The notes: generated by a model from the letters alone, not told the origin. 64,000 nt of DNA from Acinetobacter sedimenti (GCF_022601685.1 NZ_JAKUML010000013.1:1-64000), one strand, 5' to 3'; positions 36,888 through 47,743 are shown, numbered from the stretch's first letter. Numbers and translations: made by a program.

Positions 36888-38183
36888 TTAGATTTGCTGA
36901 TTCACATCAATATTTTTACTTTCTTTCATACAAAGGAAAGCAATTAACGAGATCGTTGCTGCACCTGCAAGATAATAGCCTACAGCGTGTAAACCATAAG
37001 TCGTTGCAAGATAAGTGGCAATTAACGGTGCAAAAGATGCACCCAAAATACCCGCCATATTAAAGGTCAGTGCGGATCCTGTATAACGCACAGAAGTTGG
37101 GAATAGCTCTGATAGAACCGTACCGATTGGTCCATACGTCAAGCCCATGATCGCCAAGCCAAGACATAGGAAAGCAAACACAGAACCGACGTTATTGGCA
37201 ACCAATAAATCTGCAAAGAAGAAACCAAAAATGATGCAAATAATGCACACGACGATAGAGGTCGCTTTACGTCCAAACTTCTCCGCCAAAATCGCAGCGA
37301 GAGGAATAAATGCTGCAAAGGCAAAAGTCGCTAAAGTCACTAAGAGCAAGAACTGCTCACGTGGATAACCGAGTGCTTTAGTTCCCCAACTTAATGAAAA
37401 TACCGTCGTTAAGTAAAACACCACGAAAGTACAGATCGCTGCTAAAGTCCCGAGAATCAGTTGAGGCAGATTATTTTTAAAGACTGCTGCGACTGGGACG
37501 CTTTTTTCTTCTTGCTTATCCAAAACACGTTGGAATGCAGGTGTTTCATGCAGTTTCAAACGAATATATAAACCGACGATGACTAAAATCGCACTGGCTA
37601 AGAATGGAATACGCCAACCCCAAGCCAAGAACTGTTCATCGGTAAGCACTGAACCTAAGAAAATAAAGAACCCATTTGCCAAAATCAAACCGAATGGTGC
37701 GCCAAGCTGTGGAAACATACCGTACCAAGCACGTTTGCCTTCAGGTGCATTTTCCGTTGCAAGCAGCACTGCACCACTCCATTCGCCACCAAGCCCAATC
37801 CCTTGTCCCAAACGGCAGATTGCAAGCAAGATCGCTGCGGTAATACCAATGTCTTGATAAGTCGGCAATAAACCAATGGCAATGGTGGATAGACCCATAG
37901 TCAATAGCGCAGCAACTAGCGTGGTTTTTCGTCCGATACGATCACCGAAATGTCCAAACAATGCTGAACCGAGTGGACGTGCTAAGAATGCAATCGCAAA
38001 GGTTGCTAAAGACTGCAACACAGCAGTTTGCGGATTACTTGATGGGAAGAACAAATGAGGAAATACAATGACTGCCGCTGTGGCATAGATATAAAAATCA
38101 TAAAACTCAATGGTTGTTCCGACCATACTGGCGGTAAGTACCCGAGCTTTGGAATTAGTCGGTTGCATTGCAGTCGATTGCAT
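36888..38183 (-). CDS. MFS transporter, metabolite:H+ symporter type
   Basis: 431 aa, twelve transmembrane segments. The N-terminal TASMVGTTIEFYDFYIYATAA and the loop 2-3 motif GHFGDRIGRKTT are typical of the MHS family (ShiA, KgtP, ProP relatives). The central RLGQGIGLGGEWSGA also fits. Substrates of this family are dicarboxylates, shikimate, betaine and the like; I cannot specify one. The ATG at 38183 has AGGATC upstream. It has its own terminator. Confidence 0.92.
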   Translation of the reverse strand: MQSTAMQPTNSKARVLTASMVGTTIEFYDFYIYATAAVIVFPHLFFPSSNPQTAVLQSLATFAIAFLARPLGSALFGHFGDRIGRKTTLVAALLTMGLSTIAIGLLPTYQDIGITAAILLAICRLGQGIGLGGEWSGAVLLATENAPEGKRAWYGMFPQLGAPFGLILANGFFIFLGSVLTDEQFLAWGWRIPFLASAILVIVGLYIRLKLHETPAFQRVLDKQEEKSVPVAAVFKNNLPQLILGTLAAICTFVVFYLTTVFSLSWGTKALGYPREQFLLLVTLATFAFAAFIPLAAILAEKFGRKATSIVVCIICIIFGFFFADLLVANNVGSVFAFLCLGLAIMGLTYGPIGTVLSELFPTSVRYTGSALTFNMAGILGASFAPLIATYLATTYGLHAVGYYLAGAATISLIAFLCMKESKNIDVNQQI

Positions 38184-38521
38184 GGTTGATCCTAGTTTTT
38201 CTCATTTCAGCGATGATTGATTTTCATAATGAAGCATAAATGTTTAATCATATCGTGCTGAATTTAAACAGTGTTAAAGCTGTATGTCGCTTGAAGTCAG
38301 ACAGTTTAACCACTTGAAAACGAATTACAAAGCAAAAACTGATCAAAGCCAAATTTTTAGAATATTCTTGATATTTTTTAGCGAATTTCGAAAAATTTAG
38401 CGAGTAGTGTAAATTTCTAGGCGCACCTCGCACAGCAACCGCATGGTACAATTTGGTACATGAGGATTGCGAGCAAGGATCAACGCAGAAATTTGCCAGG
38501 TAGCTGATTTTTGAATGTGCT
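38184..38521. other. Intergenic region, no gene seen
   Basis: 338 bp between the MFS start and the end of the HlyIII gene. It must contain the MFS promoter. Reading frames here are short and have no family resemblance. Confidence 0.55.
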
Positions 38522-39208
38522 TTACAACATGACCCAAACTGCAAAGAAATGCGCAAGCGCCCCAAGCATCACAAACAAGTGCCAAATGACATGGGTGTAG
38601 GTATATTTTTTCATGGCATAGAAAATCGTACCAACGGTATAAAATATTCCGCCAAGAATGAGTAGTTGTAATGACAATGTACTAAGATAAGTACGCATAT
38701 CATCAATCACAAAAACCGCAAGCCAACCCATTGCAAGATATGCAATCAGCGACAATGCTTTAAATCGTTCGATAAAATACAGCTTAAACAAGGTGCCTAA
38801 AAAAGCGATCGACCATAATGCCACCAATAAAATTTTCGCTTTCGGTGTGGGAATATATAAAGCAAGGAAAGGCGTATACGTTCCTGCGATGAGGTAATAA
38901 ATCGCCGTGTGATCTAACTTCTTTAACCATGCACGACGCTCCATAGTCGTGGCACCGTGATACAAGGTCGAAGCGGAAAATAGCAACACCATGCTAAGCC
39001 CATAGACCAACATGGTAAATCCTGCACCGAGCGATAGGGCATAGGCTTCTATACACAGTAGTACCGTAGCAATCATTGCGGCAAAAGCCGCTAAACCATG
39101 TGTAAGTGCATTCAGACGTTCTTCATGTGGATGATAGTCAAGTATTTCATCGACGATATCCTGAGTGCTGATAGATTGGTGATTTAAACTGTCTAAATTG
39201 TTAGGCAT
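38522..39208 (-). CDS. Hemolysin III (PAQR/YqfA-like) membrane protein
   Basis: 228 aa, seven predicted transmembrane helices. The family motif ERLNALTHGLAAF lies near residue 31, a central STLYHGA gives further His/Ser metal ligands, and the C-terminal HVIWHLFVMLGALAHFFAV supplies the two last His residues, matching the zinc site of PAQR-type hydrolase-like receptors. Bacterial members affect membrane lipid homeostasis; hemolysis is a historic name. The start at 39208 is chosen by similarity; an ATG at 39247 is possible and neither has a good ribosome-binding site. Confidence 0.9.
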   Translation of the reverse strand: MPNNLDSLNHQSISTQDIVDEILDYHPHEERLNALTHGLAAFAAMIATVLLCIEAYALSLGAGFTMLVYGLSMVLLFSASTLYHGATTMERRAWLKKLDHTAIYYLIAGTYTPFLALYIPTPKAKILLVALWSIAFLGTLFKLYFIERFKALSLIAYLAMGWLAVFVIDDMRTYLSTLSLQLLILGGIFYTVGTIFYAMKKYTYTHVIWHLFVMLGALAHFFAVWVML

Positions 39209-39421
39209 AGGAATTGGAATGTGCGAAATAATGCAATTAATATACATTTGTATTTTTAAATTGACATGACAATTTTTACTCGATCGCACTTTAAAACTGC
39301 AAATCAGACAATCAGCTTGATATAAGACAATTTTTCAAAACATCTTTTCAAAGATCAGCGAAGATGCGTTAAAGGCATGAATCAGTTAAAATAGCATTTC
39401 AATTTTTAGTTTGGGTTTATT

Positions 39422-40666
39422 ATGTCGGCGATTCGTTTGCAAGGGCAAGCATTTGAATTTTTTCAGCATATTCAACAGGCTTGGCAGTCGAATACTTTGC
39501 AACGTTTGATATTTAGTCAGTATCAAGGTGAGGAAGCAAATCTGCAAAAACTAATGATTCGTCCAATTACACTCAAAGATGAATTGCAACTGCAAGTCGT
39601 GTATCGCTATCAAACTAAAGACATCGCTAAAAATTATACATGGCAAGAATTTGAGTCACTAAGCTCAGATTGGTTAATGCAATTTAAGCAGAGTAATTTA
39701 TTTACGGATCAAGCTGAATTTCAACTCAAACTCAAAAAACAACAGTGGCAATTAACACAGACACAAATTAAAACTACAAAACATACCGCATCAAATCAGC
39801 AGGAAAATATAAATACAGCGCAACAACATAATCGCCAAAAACAGCGTTGGATTGAACAAGATCGTCAGTTTTTACAGTTGCTTGGAGTGACCGATCAAAA
39901 GCATCAGATCATTCCGAGTATGTCGAGGAAGTGGAAGCAGATTAATAAATTTGTGGAGATTTTCGCAGGTGCAGTCAATCAAGCAGGATTTACTGAAAAT
40001 CAAAATTTACACGTCGTTGATTTCGGTTCAGGCAAAGGTTATCTGACCTGTGCCGTGTATGATTATTTACAAGCCCATCAGTTTGCGCCTCAAGTGACAG
40101 GGGTGGAGCTACGTCAGGAGTTGGTGGATTTTTGCCAAAATGTCGCCACGCAAAGTGATTTTCAACACTTACAATTCTTTCAAGGCGATGTGCGTAGTTA
40201 TCAGCCAGAGCAAACGGATGTGATGATTGCGCTACATGCTTGTGATATCGCAACGGATTTTGCCATTCATACAGGAATTCGCTTGGATACGAAAGTGATC
40301 ATGTGCGCACCGTGTTGTCACAAAGAGTTGCGCCCACAAATGCAATCGCCAAGTGTGCTATCACCGATGCTTGGCTATGGCGTGCATATGGGACAACAGG
40401 CGGAAATGCTCACTGATACCATTCGAGCTTTATTTCTACAAGCCTATGGCTATGAAACCAAAGTACTTGAGTTTGTATCTTTGGAGCATACCAGTAAAAA
40501 TAAAATGATTTTGGCGACCAAAAAGCGCAATGCGGAAAATCAGCCAAATCAAAAAGTGCTACAGCAAATTGCAGATTTAAAAGCATTTTATGGTATACGC
40601 AATCATGCCTTAGAAAATTTACTGAAAGATATGCCTGTTGATGATCGACATGGCTGTGCGTGCTAG
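39422..40666 (+). CDS. SAM-dependent methyltransferase
   Basis: 414 aa. The N-terminal part (1-150) is Gln/Lys-rich and not assignable. The C-terminal Rossmann methyltransferase has motif I VVDFGSGKGYLTCAVYDYL (about 200-218), VTGVELRQEL, DVMIALHACDIATDFAI and MCAPCCHKEL, a pattern of the Methyltransf_32 group related to RNA/protein methyltransferases such as GSTCD-like proteins. The target is unknown. The final RHGCAC is Cys-rich. It has no partner gene; a small coiled-coil gene follows. Confidence 0.88.
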   Translation: MSAIRLQGQAFEFFQHIQQAWQSNTLQRLIFSQYQGEEANLQKLMIRPITLKDELQLQVVYRYQTKDIAKNYTWQEFESLSSDWLMQFKQSNLFTDQAEFQLKLKKQQWQLTQTQIKTTKHTASNQQENINTAQQHNRQKQRWIEQDRQFLQLLGVTDQKHQIIPSMSRKWKQINKFVEIFAGAVNQAGFTENQNLHVVDFGSGKGYLTCAVYDYLQAHQFAPQVTGVELRQELVDFCQNVATQSDFQHLQFFQGDVRSYQPEQTDVMIALHACDIATDFAIHTGIRLDTKVIMCAPCCHKELRPQMQSPSVLSPMLGYGVHMGQQAEMLTDTIRALFLQAYGYETKVLEFVSLEHTSKNKMILATKKRNAENQPNQKVLQQIADLKAFYGIRNHALENLLKDMPVDDRHGCAC

Positions 40667-40789
40667 CGGTGTAAAGCGTGGATTTTAATGGTCAATAGAT
40701 TTGTCATCAAACTGACTTAAGCTTTTCATGTGGTTGAAATATCTTCTAATTATTCTGTGTTTAGGTTAATTAAATACACAGGATATGTG

Positions 40790-41020
40790 ATGAAAATAAC
40801 CCATGCGTTACAACAAAAAGTGATCGGCAAATATAAAGATATTCTTGAGCATCAACTGTCGATTATCGAAGCACAGCAACAACAAATTGAAAAATTACAA
40901 CGTGAGCTAAATGCGTTCAAACAACAACACAGTTTTCCTGAAGAAAGAACAACATGGCAAACACTTCGTTTAAAAGTATCTAAAAGTCAGGATGTTGTGG
41001 TAAATCCACAACAATCATAG
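40790..41020 (+). CDS. Small coiled-coil protein, function unknown
   Basis: 76 aa. Residues 15-45 form a Gln/Glu-rich coiled coil (HQLSIIEAQQQQIEKLQRELNAF without breaks), and the C-terminus ends VVVNPQQS. No signal peptide and no recognised family. I chose the ATG at 40790, with ACAGGAT upstream; the upstream in-frame residues seem non-coding. It is convergent with polA. The reading frame could be real but unsupported by any homologue that I know. Confidence 0.6.
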   Translation: MKITHALQQKVIGKYKDILEHQLSIIEAQQQQIEKLQRELNAFKQQHSFPEERTTWQTLRLKVSKSQDVVVNPQQS

Positions 41021-41082
41021 CTTAGCGATAATTATAGCCAACCAATTTATTCTAAAAACGAATTACATTGAGAATGAAACGC

Positions 41083-43860
41083 TTAATGCGCTTCATCCCA
41101 ATTGTTGCCTTTACCCACCTCAACGACCAATGGCACATTCAGCGTGAATACATCTTGCATGGTGTCTTTGATCAATGTTGTTGCCTTAGAAACATAATCT
41201 TCATCGACTTCAAACACTAATTCATCGTGGACTTGCAGTAACAACAATGCACGACTTTGATTCAGTTTCTTTTCAATGGCAATCATCGCCAGTTTGATAA
41301 TATCCGCAGCACTACCTTGTAATGGCGCATTGATCGCCGCACGTTCAGCGGCTTTTCGTACCATCATATTGCGAGCATGAATATCAGGTGTATACAGTCG
41401 GCGACCTAGTAAGGTTTCGACAAAACCTTGTTCTTGCGCAAGCTGACGGGTACGTTGCATATATTCGTAAATACCTGGATAACGCTGAAAATATTGTTTG
41501 ATATAGTTTTGTGATTCTTCACGGGTAAAACCAAGCTGGCGAATTAAACCGAACTCTGACATGCCGTAGAGTAGCCCGAAGTTGACGGCTTTGGCTTGAC
41601 GACGTTGATCAGAAGTCACTTCATCCAGTGGAATATTTAGCACTTCTGAAGCGGTGGCTTGGTGAATGTCTTGTCCTTCGTTAAAGGCTTTGACCAATGC
41701 CTCATCTTCACAGAAATGAGCCATCAAACGCAGTTCGATTTGTGAATAATCAGCAGCGAGAATCACACGACCTTGCGGTGCAACGAAGGCTTTACGAATC
41801 TGACGACCAATCTCACCACGAATCGGAATGTTTTGTAGATTAGGATCAGTTGAAGATAGACGACCAGTCGTGGTGACGGCTTGATGATAACTGGTGTGGA
41901 CACGTTGAGTTTTAGGATCTGCTTGTTCGACCAAACGATCGGTGTAAGTACTTTTCAGTTTAGCAAGGGTACGATAATCCAAAATGATTTGCGTGATTGG
42001 ATGATCAATTTTTTCTAGTACGGCTTCACCAGTGCTGTATTGTCCCGAAGCGGTTTTTTTACCGCCTTTTAAGCCCAATTTATCAAATAAAATCTCGCCG
42101 ACTTGTTTTGGTGAAGCGATGTTAAATTGCTCTCCTGCGATTTCAATGGCTTGTGATTCGTAGCTTTGCATGTCTTTTTCAAACTCTTGACTTAAATTGG
42201 TCAAAAAGTCTGGATCAAGCTGAATACCACGAGATTCCATATTGCACAGCACTTGTGCCGTTGGTAGCTCGACACGTTCAAGCAGTGCCAAAAGTTCAGG
42301 TTGTTCAGCAAGTTTCGCTTTTAGCACTTCAAATAGGCGATAGGTGACATGCGCATCTTCACAGGCGTATGGCGCAGCGACATTTAAATCAATTTGGTTA
42401 AAGGTCAGTTGCTTAACCCCTTTGCCTGCGACTTGCTCATAAGTCGTGGTCAGATGACTTAAATACAACCTCGCCACATCGTCCATATTATGACGAGTTG
42501 CTGTTGGATTGAGTACATACGAGCCGAGCATGGTGTCAAAGCCCCAACCTTGTAGTTGGATGCCTTGATTGGCAAAGATATGCGCATCATATTTTAAGTG
42601 ATGCCCAATTTTCGCCACGCTTGGATTTTCCAAGATTGGTTTGAGTTGTGCTAATACCGTTTCACGATTGAGCTGTTCAGGCGCACCCTCATAATCATGA
42701 GTGAATGGCACGTAATAAGCATCTTTGCTGTCGAATGCCACAGATAAACCAACCATTTCTGCAATGCGATAGTCTAAGCTAGTGGTTTCGGTGTCAATGG
42801 CGAATTGTTGGGCATGTTCAAAACGCTGGAATAAGTTATCCCAATCGGCTTGAGAGAGTACCGTATGATAATTTGCTTGACCGAGTTGATCATCTCCACT
42901 GCTGAGTTGAGCGTTGCTTTCTATATCATTATTAGCATTTTCATTGTTTTTAGACTTTGATTCAGTCTTTTTGCTTTGATTGGCTTGCTGATTTTTCTCA
43001 TTATCGGGATTATTCGGGTGATTTAACGATTGTAACTGAGTACGAAATTCAAGCTCAGTATAAAGTCGGCGCAGTTCGTTGACATTCGGATTGCTGAGTT
43101 TCAGATCATCCCAAGTGAGTGTTAAATCTAGTCCAGTGATAATGGTCGCCAATTGGTGATCGAGTTTGATATTGTCAAGATTGTCTTTGATATTTTGGCT
43201 GACTTTGCCTTTGATCTGATCGACATTGGCAATAATACCGTCCAATGAGCCAAATTCATTCAGTAGTTTCGCCGCCGTTTTTGCACCCACGCCTGGCACA
43301 CCTTTGATGCCATCGGATGCGTCACCCATTAATGTCAGATAATCAATGATCTGATGCGGATGCACACCGAATTTTTCAAATACACCTGCTTCGTCGAGCT
43401 GACGTTCTTTAAAACTGTCTTCTAAGGTGACGTTGGGATTGACCAGTTGTGCCATGTCCTTATCGCCAGTAGAAATCAGCACTTGATGACCTTCGGCAAG
43501 CGCACGTTGCGTCAATGTACCAATAATGTCATCGGCTTCAACGCCCGCCAAACTATACAGCGGAATGCCCAGCGCACGAATCAAGTCCTGCAGATAGGGA
43601 ATTTGCTCGCCGAGTTCGTCAGGCATCGCAGGGCGGTCACCTTTATAGATCGGAGATAATTTATGTCGAAATGTCGGCTCAGGGGTATCAAAAATCACCG
43701 CCATATGCGTTGGTTGGATACGGCGCATCAGTTTTTGAATTGCTGAACTCGCGCCACGCACCGCATTGGTGTGCAAACCTTGAGAAGTGGTCAAGGGTGG
43801 TAGGGCGTGAAAAGCACGAAATAAGAAATAAGACCCATCGACCAAAACAAAAGGTGGCAT
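41083..43860 (-). CDS. polA: DNA polymerase I
   Basis: 925 aa, all three domains. 5'-3' exonuclease (1-300): VLVDGSYFLFRAFHALPP, ISTGDKDMAQLV, LTLMGDASDGIKGVPGVGAKTA. A hydrophilic Asn/Lys-rich linker (about 285-330) follows. The 3'-5' proofreading domain has intact FAIDTETTSLDYRI and HHLKYDAHIF. The family A polymerase has TTGRLSSTDPNLQNIPIR, LAADYSQIELRLMAH, RRQAKAVNFGLLYGMS and LLQVHDELVFEV. It repairs gaps and removes Okazaki primers. The start is the ATG at 43860 with GGAA upstream; a second ATG at 43872 is possible. Confidence 0.97.
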   Translation of the reverse strand: MPPFVLVDGSYFLFRAFHALPPLTTSQGLHTNAVRGASSAIQKLMRRIQPTHMAVIFDTPEPTFRHKLSPIYKGDRPAMPDELGEQIPYLQDLIRALGIPLYSLAGVEADDIIGTLTQRALAEGHQVLISTGDKDMAQLVNPNVTLEDSFKERQLDEAGVFEKFGVHPHQIIDYLTLMGDASDGIKGVPGVGAKTAAKLLNEFGSLDGIIANVDQIKGKVSQNIKDNLDNIKLDHQLATIITGLDLTLTWDDLKLSNPNVNELRRLYTELEFRTQLQSLNHPNNPDNEKNQQANQSKKTESKSKNNENANNDIESNAQLSSGDDQLGQANYHTVLSQADWDNLFQRFEHAQQFAIDTETTSLDYRIAEMVGLSVAFDSKDAYYVPFTHDYEGAPEQLNRETVLAQLKPILENPSVAKIGHHLKYDAHIFANQGIQLQGWGFDTMLGSYVLNPTATRHNMDDVARLYLSHLTTTYEQVAGKGVKQLTFNQIDLNVAAPYACEDAHVTYRLFEVLKAKLAEQPELLALLERVELPTAQVLCNMESRGIQLDPDFLTNLSQEFEKDMQSYESQAIEIAGEQFNIASPKQVGEILFDKLGLKGGKKTASGQYSTGEAVLEKIDHPITQIILDYRTLAKLKSTYTDRLVEQADPKTQRVHTSYHQAVTTTGRLSSTDPNLQNIPIRGEIGRQIRKAFVAPQGRVILAADYSQIELRLMAHFCEDEALVKAFNEGQDIHQATASEVLNIPLDEVTSDQRRQAKAVNFGLLYGMSEFGLIRQLGFTREESQNYIKQYFQRYPGIYEYMQRTRQLAQEQGFVETLLGRRLYTPDIHARNMMVRKAAERAAINAPLQGSAADIIKLAMIAIEKKLNQSRALLLLQVHDELVFEVDEDYVSKATTLIKDTMQDVFTLNVPLVVEVGKGNNWDEAH

Positions 43861-44031
43861 GTGTGATTCCATTGATATTTTAAAGACTGGTTATAGTGTA
43901 CCGCAAAGCTGATTTACTGCAATGTGATGTGCGCAATAACAAATCAAGCTTTACGCTTTGTTATAAATCAGTTACATCAACAAAAAGACATGCTAAATTG
44001 TTTTTTAATAGAACATGAAAATATTGAATAA

Positions 44032-47000
44032 ATGACGAATCCAAATACGCCAAATCATTTTAATAAAAGCAACGACGCCTTGCACACACAGCATGCGCAG
44101 ACGACTTCGCTATTTCGTTTTCCTGATGCCATTTGGGCGAGAATATTACTGATTATTTTTGCGATTCTTTTTCTAGGGCAGTTGGTCTTTGGCGGCGAGG
44201 CGGATATTTTATGGTGGTTGGCACTACTTGGGAGTGTGATTCTTGCTTGTAATGCCTATGAAAATCAAAATATGCAAATCAAACAATTACAGCAAAGTAC
44301 CTTTCAACTTCAACAGCAAGTCGATCGCCTATCACAAGGTCAAATTCACGGTTCAAATTCAGCAATTCAAGTCGATGTGCAACGAGATGCAAGCATAGAA
44401 GAAAGTAAAGAAGTCGTCGCAGAAACAAATAGTTTTCCTGAGCAGGTTTCGCCGTCCTTTCAAAATGAAAGTATTGTTGGGCACAGCGATTTAAAAAATC
44501 AGAATACTGAAAATATTTCGACCGAATTATCTACTACTGATTCTGCGACATCGGATTCAACGCCAGCATGGATGAATGCCAACACTACGCAAACGACTGA
44601 AGATTTGCATAGTGATCATTTATCAAATCCATCTGAAAAGGTTTCACCGTCAAATACGCTTAAACACGATGAACTGAAAACCATGACGTCAATGTGGGAT
44701 GCTACATTGAATTGGTTTAAAGGTGGCAACAGTATCGTGCGTATCGCCGTGGTGATTTTGTTGATTGGCGTGGTGTTGTTATTGCGCTTCGCCAGTGAGT
44801 ATTGGCAATTGACCATATCTGCGAAAATGGCAGGGATTGGTGCATGTGCTATTGCGTTGACAGGACTTGGTTACTTCTTGCGTCAACGTCGTTTTGATTA
44901 TGCGATTAGCTTACAAGGTCTAGGACTTGGCGTTTTATTTCTCGTATTATTTTCCAGTTTCCATCTGGGTGTGATTCAATCCGTCACATTATCCTATGTC
45001 GCATTGATCGCCATACTCGCCACGACCTTATGGCTTGCAATACGACAAAATGCGTTGATTTTGGCATTTATCGCTTTAGGCAGTGGATTTATTGCGCCGT
45101 TTATTCTCAATACAGGCAGTAATAATATTCCTGCGCTGATGGCATATTTCTTTGTGTTAAACCTTGCATTGGCGATCATCGCCTACTTTAAACCGTGGCG
45201 GATTCTCAATACTCTAGGCTTACTAATCACCTTTGGTTTGGGTGGTTTTGCCATTTGGAGCAAAGCCGAAGATACGCAGGCATTCCAGATTGCTTGTTGG
45301 GTATGGGCAATTTTTGCGATCTATCTATTTATCTCAATTCGCTATAGCCAACACATTGTCGCCCTAAAAACCCAGTTCAAAGACATTCCCTATATAGATA
45401 CCTCGCTGATTTTCGCTACGCCATTTATGGCATTTAGCCTTTATGCAGGCTTGGTGTCATCAGATGGTTATGCGCTGTCGATTGCCAGTGCAGTCTTGGC
45501 AAGTGTCTATTTGGTTTTAGCCTATATCTTGCATCAAAAAGCCAAGCAATTATTGATCTTAACCCAGTGTTTTTATGGCTTAGGTTTTGTATTTTTGGCG
45601 TTGATTTTACCGTTTGCTTTTGATGCCTATTGGAGTAGTGTCGGTTGGGCAATTCATGGTTTGGTCATGCTGTGGCTTGGTTGGCGCTATGCGATCGTCA
45701 ATGCACGATATTTCGGTGTGGCGCTGTTACTGGCGAGTGGCGTGGCGACTTTGTATGTGGTGCTATTTAATAATCAAAGTGCGCTGTTTGCAGGATGCTT
45801 GTTGATGGCGAGCTATGCGATTGCAACGTATTTATTATTGCATCCTAAAGCGGAAACGGATCATCAAACTGATACTTCAAATCCAACTGCTTTGGCAAGT
45901 ATCTGTGGCATGACATTGTTGCTTTTGTCCTTGATCCTTGCACCTGTAAATTATTTTTATGCGATGGATGAGTTCTACGGACTTGATCTTGAGTGGATTA
46001 GCTTGCCGTTATTGCTTTGGACATTTGTACTTTATCTTGGGTATGGTTTTTTTGCCAAATCTCAAACACATTTTCTATGGAAAATCAGTGCTTTTATCGT
46101 CTTGGCGATTACGGCGTTTGAAACCCTCATTGGCAATGTCGGATATGAGCTCGAAGGAAAATCTTATCTTGCAATGACCTATCACGGAGGCTATGAATGG
46201 TACGCATTGATGGGCTCGGCAATATTGTGTCTTATTATTTTTGCGATGTTAATTCGTGATACTGTCTTTAAAAATAAAAGTATTACATCGTCAGAATCCT
46301 CAAATTCACATTTCTTAAATGCTACTGTACAGATTTATACCGCTGTCGCTGTGTTGATGTTGGCGATACTGGGCGGTGCTTTTGCCAATGAAAATAGCTA
46401 CGTGGCGATGCTTGCAGTGCTACCGATCATTACCTTTGTACTGAGCTATTTTGTAAAAAAATGGCATCACTGGCAAAGTCTGTGGGTAGGCAATTTCGCA
46501 GTGATAGCAGTGCTGTGGTATTGGCTCGTTACTGTGAGCTTTGCCAAAGATGGTGCTTGGTCGCTACCGTTTGTTCCAGTACTTAATCCAATTGATTTGG
46601 TGAGTATTATTGTATTTGTGATACTGACTTTTGCTTTAAAACCGTATTTGCTGAGCGCATCACGTGCATGGCAGTTCGCCTCTGCAAGTGTGTTGCTAGG
46701 TACAGGGATAATATTGGTGAGCAGTTTGCTACTTCGTGTGCTCACGCATTATGCAGGTTTGCCATATTGGCTCGATGGTGCATGGCAAAATGGCACGGTG
46801 CAGGCGAGTTTAACCATTCTGTGGACGTTGATTGCGTTGATTCTGACTACGCTTGCCAGTCGTCAGTCATGGCGCTATATCTGGATGCTCGGTATTGCGG
46901 TGCTCGGTTTGGTGATCTTTAAATTGATCTTCCTTGATCTGTCGCAAAGTCAGACTTTGACTCGGATTATTTCCTTTATTGGTAGTGGTTTGATCATGCT

Positions 47001-47055
47001 AGTGATTGGCTATTTTTCACCGTTGCCACCGACCAATAAGCGGTTGGGGGAGTGA
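44032..47055 (+). CDS. DUF2339 large membrane protein
   Basis: 1007 aa. Two hydrophobic segments (about 37-75) are followed by a coiled coil (NMQIKQLQQSTFQLQQQVDRL region), a Ser/Thr/Asn-rich hydrophilic stretch to about residue 220, and then some 25 closely spaced hydrophobic helices to the end. This is the DUF2339 architecture. The function is unknown; suggestions include envelope integrity. The hydrophilic stretch is low-complexity and probably cytoplasmic. The ATG at 44032 has no strong ribosome-binding site. It is divergent from polA. Confidence 0.88.
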   Translation: MTNPNTPNHFNKSNDALHTQHAQTTSLFRFPDAIWARILLIIFAILFLGQLVFGGEADILWWLALLGSVILACNAYENQNMQIKQLQQSTFQLQQQVDRLSQGQIHGSNSAIQVDVQRDASIEESKEVVAETNSFPEQVSPSFQNESIVGHSDLKNQNTENISTELSTTDSATSDSTPAWMNANTTQTTEDLHSDHLSNPSEKVSPSNTLKHDELKTMTSMWDATLNWFKGGNSIVRIAVVILLIGVVLLLRFASEYWQLTISAKMAGIGACAIALTGLGYFLRQRRFDYAISLQGLGLGVLFLVLFSSFHLGVIQSVTLSYVALIAILATTLWLAIRQNALILAFIALGSGFIAPFILNTGSNNIPALMAYFFVLNLALAIIAYFKPWRILNTLGLLITFGLGGFAIWSKAEDTQAFQIACWVWAIFAIYLFISIRYSQHIVALKTQFKDIPYIDTSLIFATPFMAFSLYAGLVSSDGYALSIASAVLASVYLVLAYILHQKAKQLLILTQCFYGLGFVFLALILPFAFDAYWSSVGWAIHGLVMLWLGWRYAIVNARYFGVALLLASGVATLYVVLFNNQSALFAGCLLMASYAIATYLLLHPKAETDHQTDTSNPTALASICGMTLLLLSLILAPVNYFYAMDEFYGLDLEWISLPLLLWTFVLYLGYGFFAKSQTHFLWKISAFIVLAITAFETLIGNVGYELEGKSYLAMTYHGGYEWYALMGSAILCLIIFAMLIRDTVFKNKSITSSESSNSHFLNATVQIYTAVAVLMLAILGGAFANENSYVAMLAVLPIITFVLSYFVKKWHHWQSLWVGNFAVIAVLWYWLVTVSFAKDGAWSLPFVPVLNPIDLVSIIVFVILTFALKPYLLSASRAWQFASASVLLGTGIILVSSLLLRVLTHYAGLPYWLDGAWQNGTVQASLTILWTLIALILTTLASRQSWRYIWMLGIAVLGLVIFKLIFLDLSQSQTLTRIISFIGSGLIMLVIGYFSPLPPTNKRLGE

Positions 47056-47113
47056 TGGTGTTTCTAATTTTCCGTATTTAAAGTCGTATATGAAGTGAAA
47101 TAGGAGTATTTGC

Positions 47114-47689
47114 ATGGCAATACAAGCCGTGAGTTTGGAGAAATCGTATCGCTTATTAAATCATGGTGCGACTGTATTGGTTTCTGCCAAACATGGTGAC
47201 GTTGAGAATGTGATGGCAGCATCTTGGGCGTGCGCTTTGGAATTTTCTCCAGCTAAAGTTACCGTAGTGCTTGATAAGTCTACATTTACACGTGCACTGG
47301 TTGAGCAAAGTGAATGGTTTGCCTTACAAGTGCCTATCGCACATCAAGCACAGATGGTCGTTGATGTAGGTACAGACAGCATGCACGATTTTCCTGACAA
47401 ATTACAAAGATATGGTGTGAAGCTTTTTTATCAAAATGATTATCCGATCCCATTGGTTGAAGGTTGTGCGGGATGGTTGGTGTGTAAACTCATTGCCGAG
47501 CCACATAATCAACAAGTGCATGACTTATTTATTGGTGACGTGGTGGCTGCTTGGGCAGACGATCGTATTTTTAAAGATGGACATTGGCACTTTGATGAAG
47601 CGCCGAACGAATTAAAGACCTTGCATTATGTGGCGGGTGGACAGTTTTATCTGACAGGTGCAGGGCTAAAAGTGAATAAAGGACCGTAA
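47114..47689 (+). CDS. Flavin reductase-like domain protein
   Basis: 191 aa, a split-barrel FMN-binding fold: GATVLVSAKHGDVENVMAASWACALEFSPAKVTVVL, then TFTRALVEQSEWFALQVP and VHDLFIGDVVAAW. It would reduce flavin with NAD(P)H for a partner oxygenase, or be an FMN-binding protein. No monooxygenase gene is adjacent. TAGGAG lies nine bases before the ATG. It follows the DUF2339 gene by 58 bp, perhaps in the same transcript. Confidence 0.85.
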   Translation: MAIQAVSLEKSYRLLNHGATVLVSAKHGDVENVMAASWACALEFSPAKVTVVLDKSTFTRALVEQSEWFALQVPIAHQAQMVVDVGTDSMHDFPDKLQRYGVKLFYQNDYPIPLVEGCAGWLVCKLIAEPHNQQVHDLFIGDVVAAWADDRIFKDGHWHFDEAPNELKTLHYVAGGQFYLTGAGLKVNKGP

Positions 47690-47743
47690 ACAATACAGTA
47701 CCCTACTTAACACTCAATATTTGTCGAGTTAAAATATTGTGGG

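Noticed and set aside
38430..38470. ATGGTACAATTTGGTACAT as an operator-like repeat
   Set aside because: It is a short direct rather than inverted repeat and sits in the middle of a gap, with no neighbour start.
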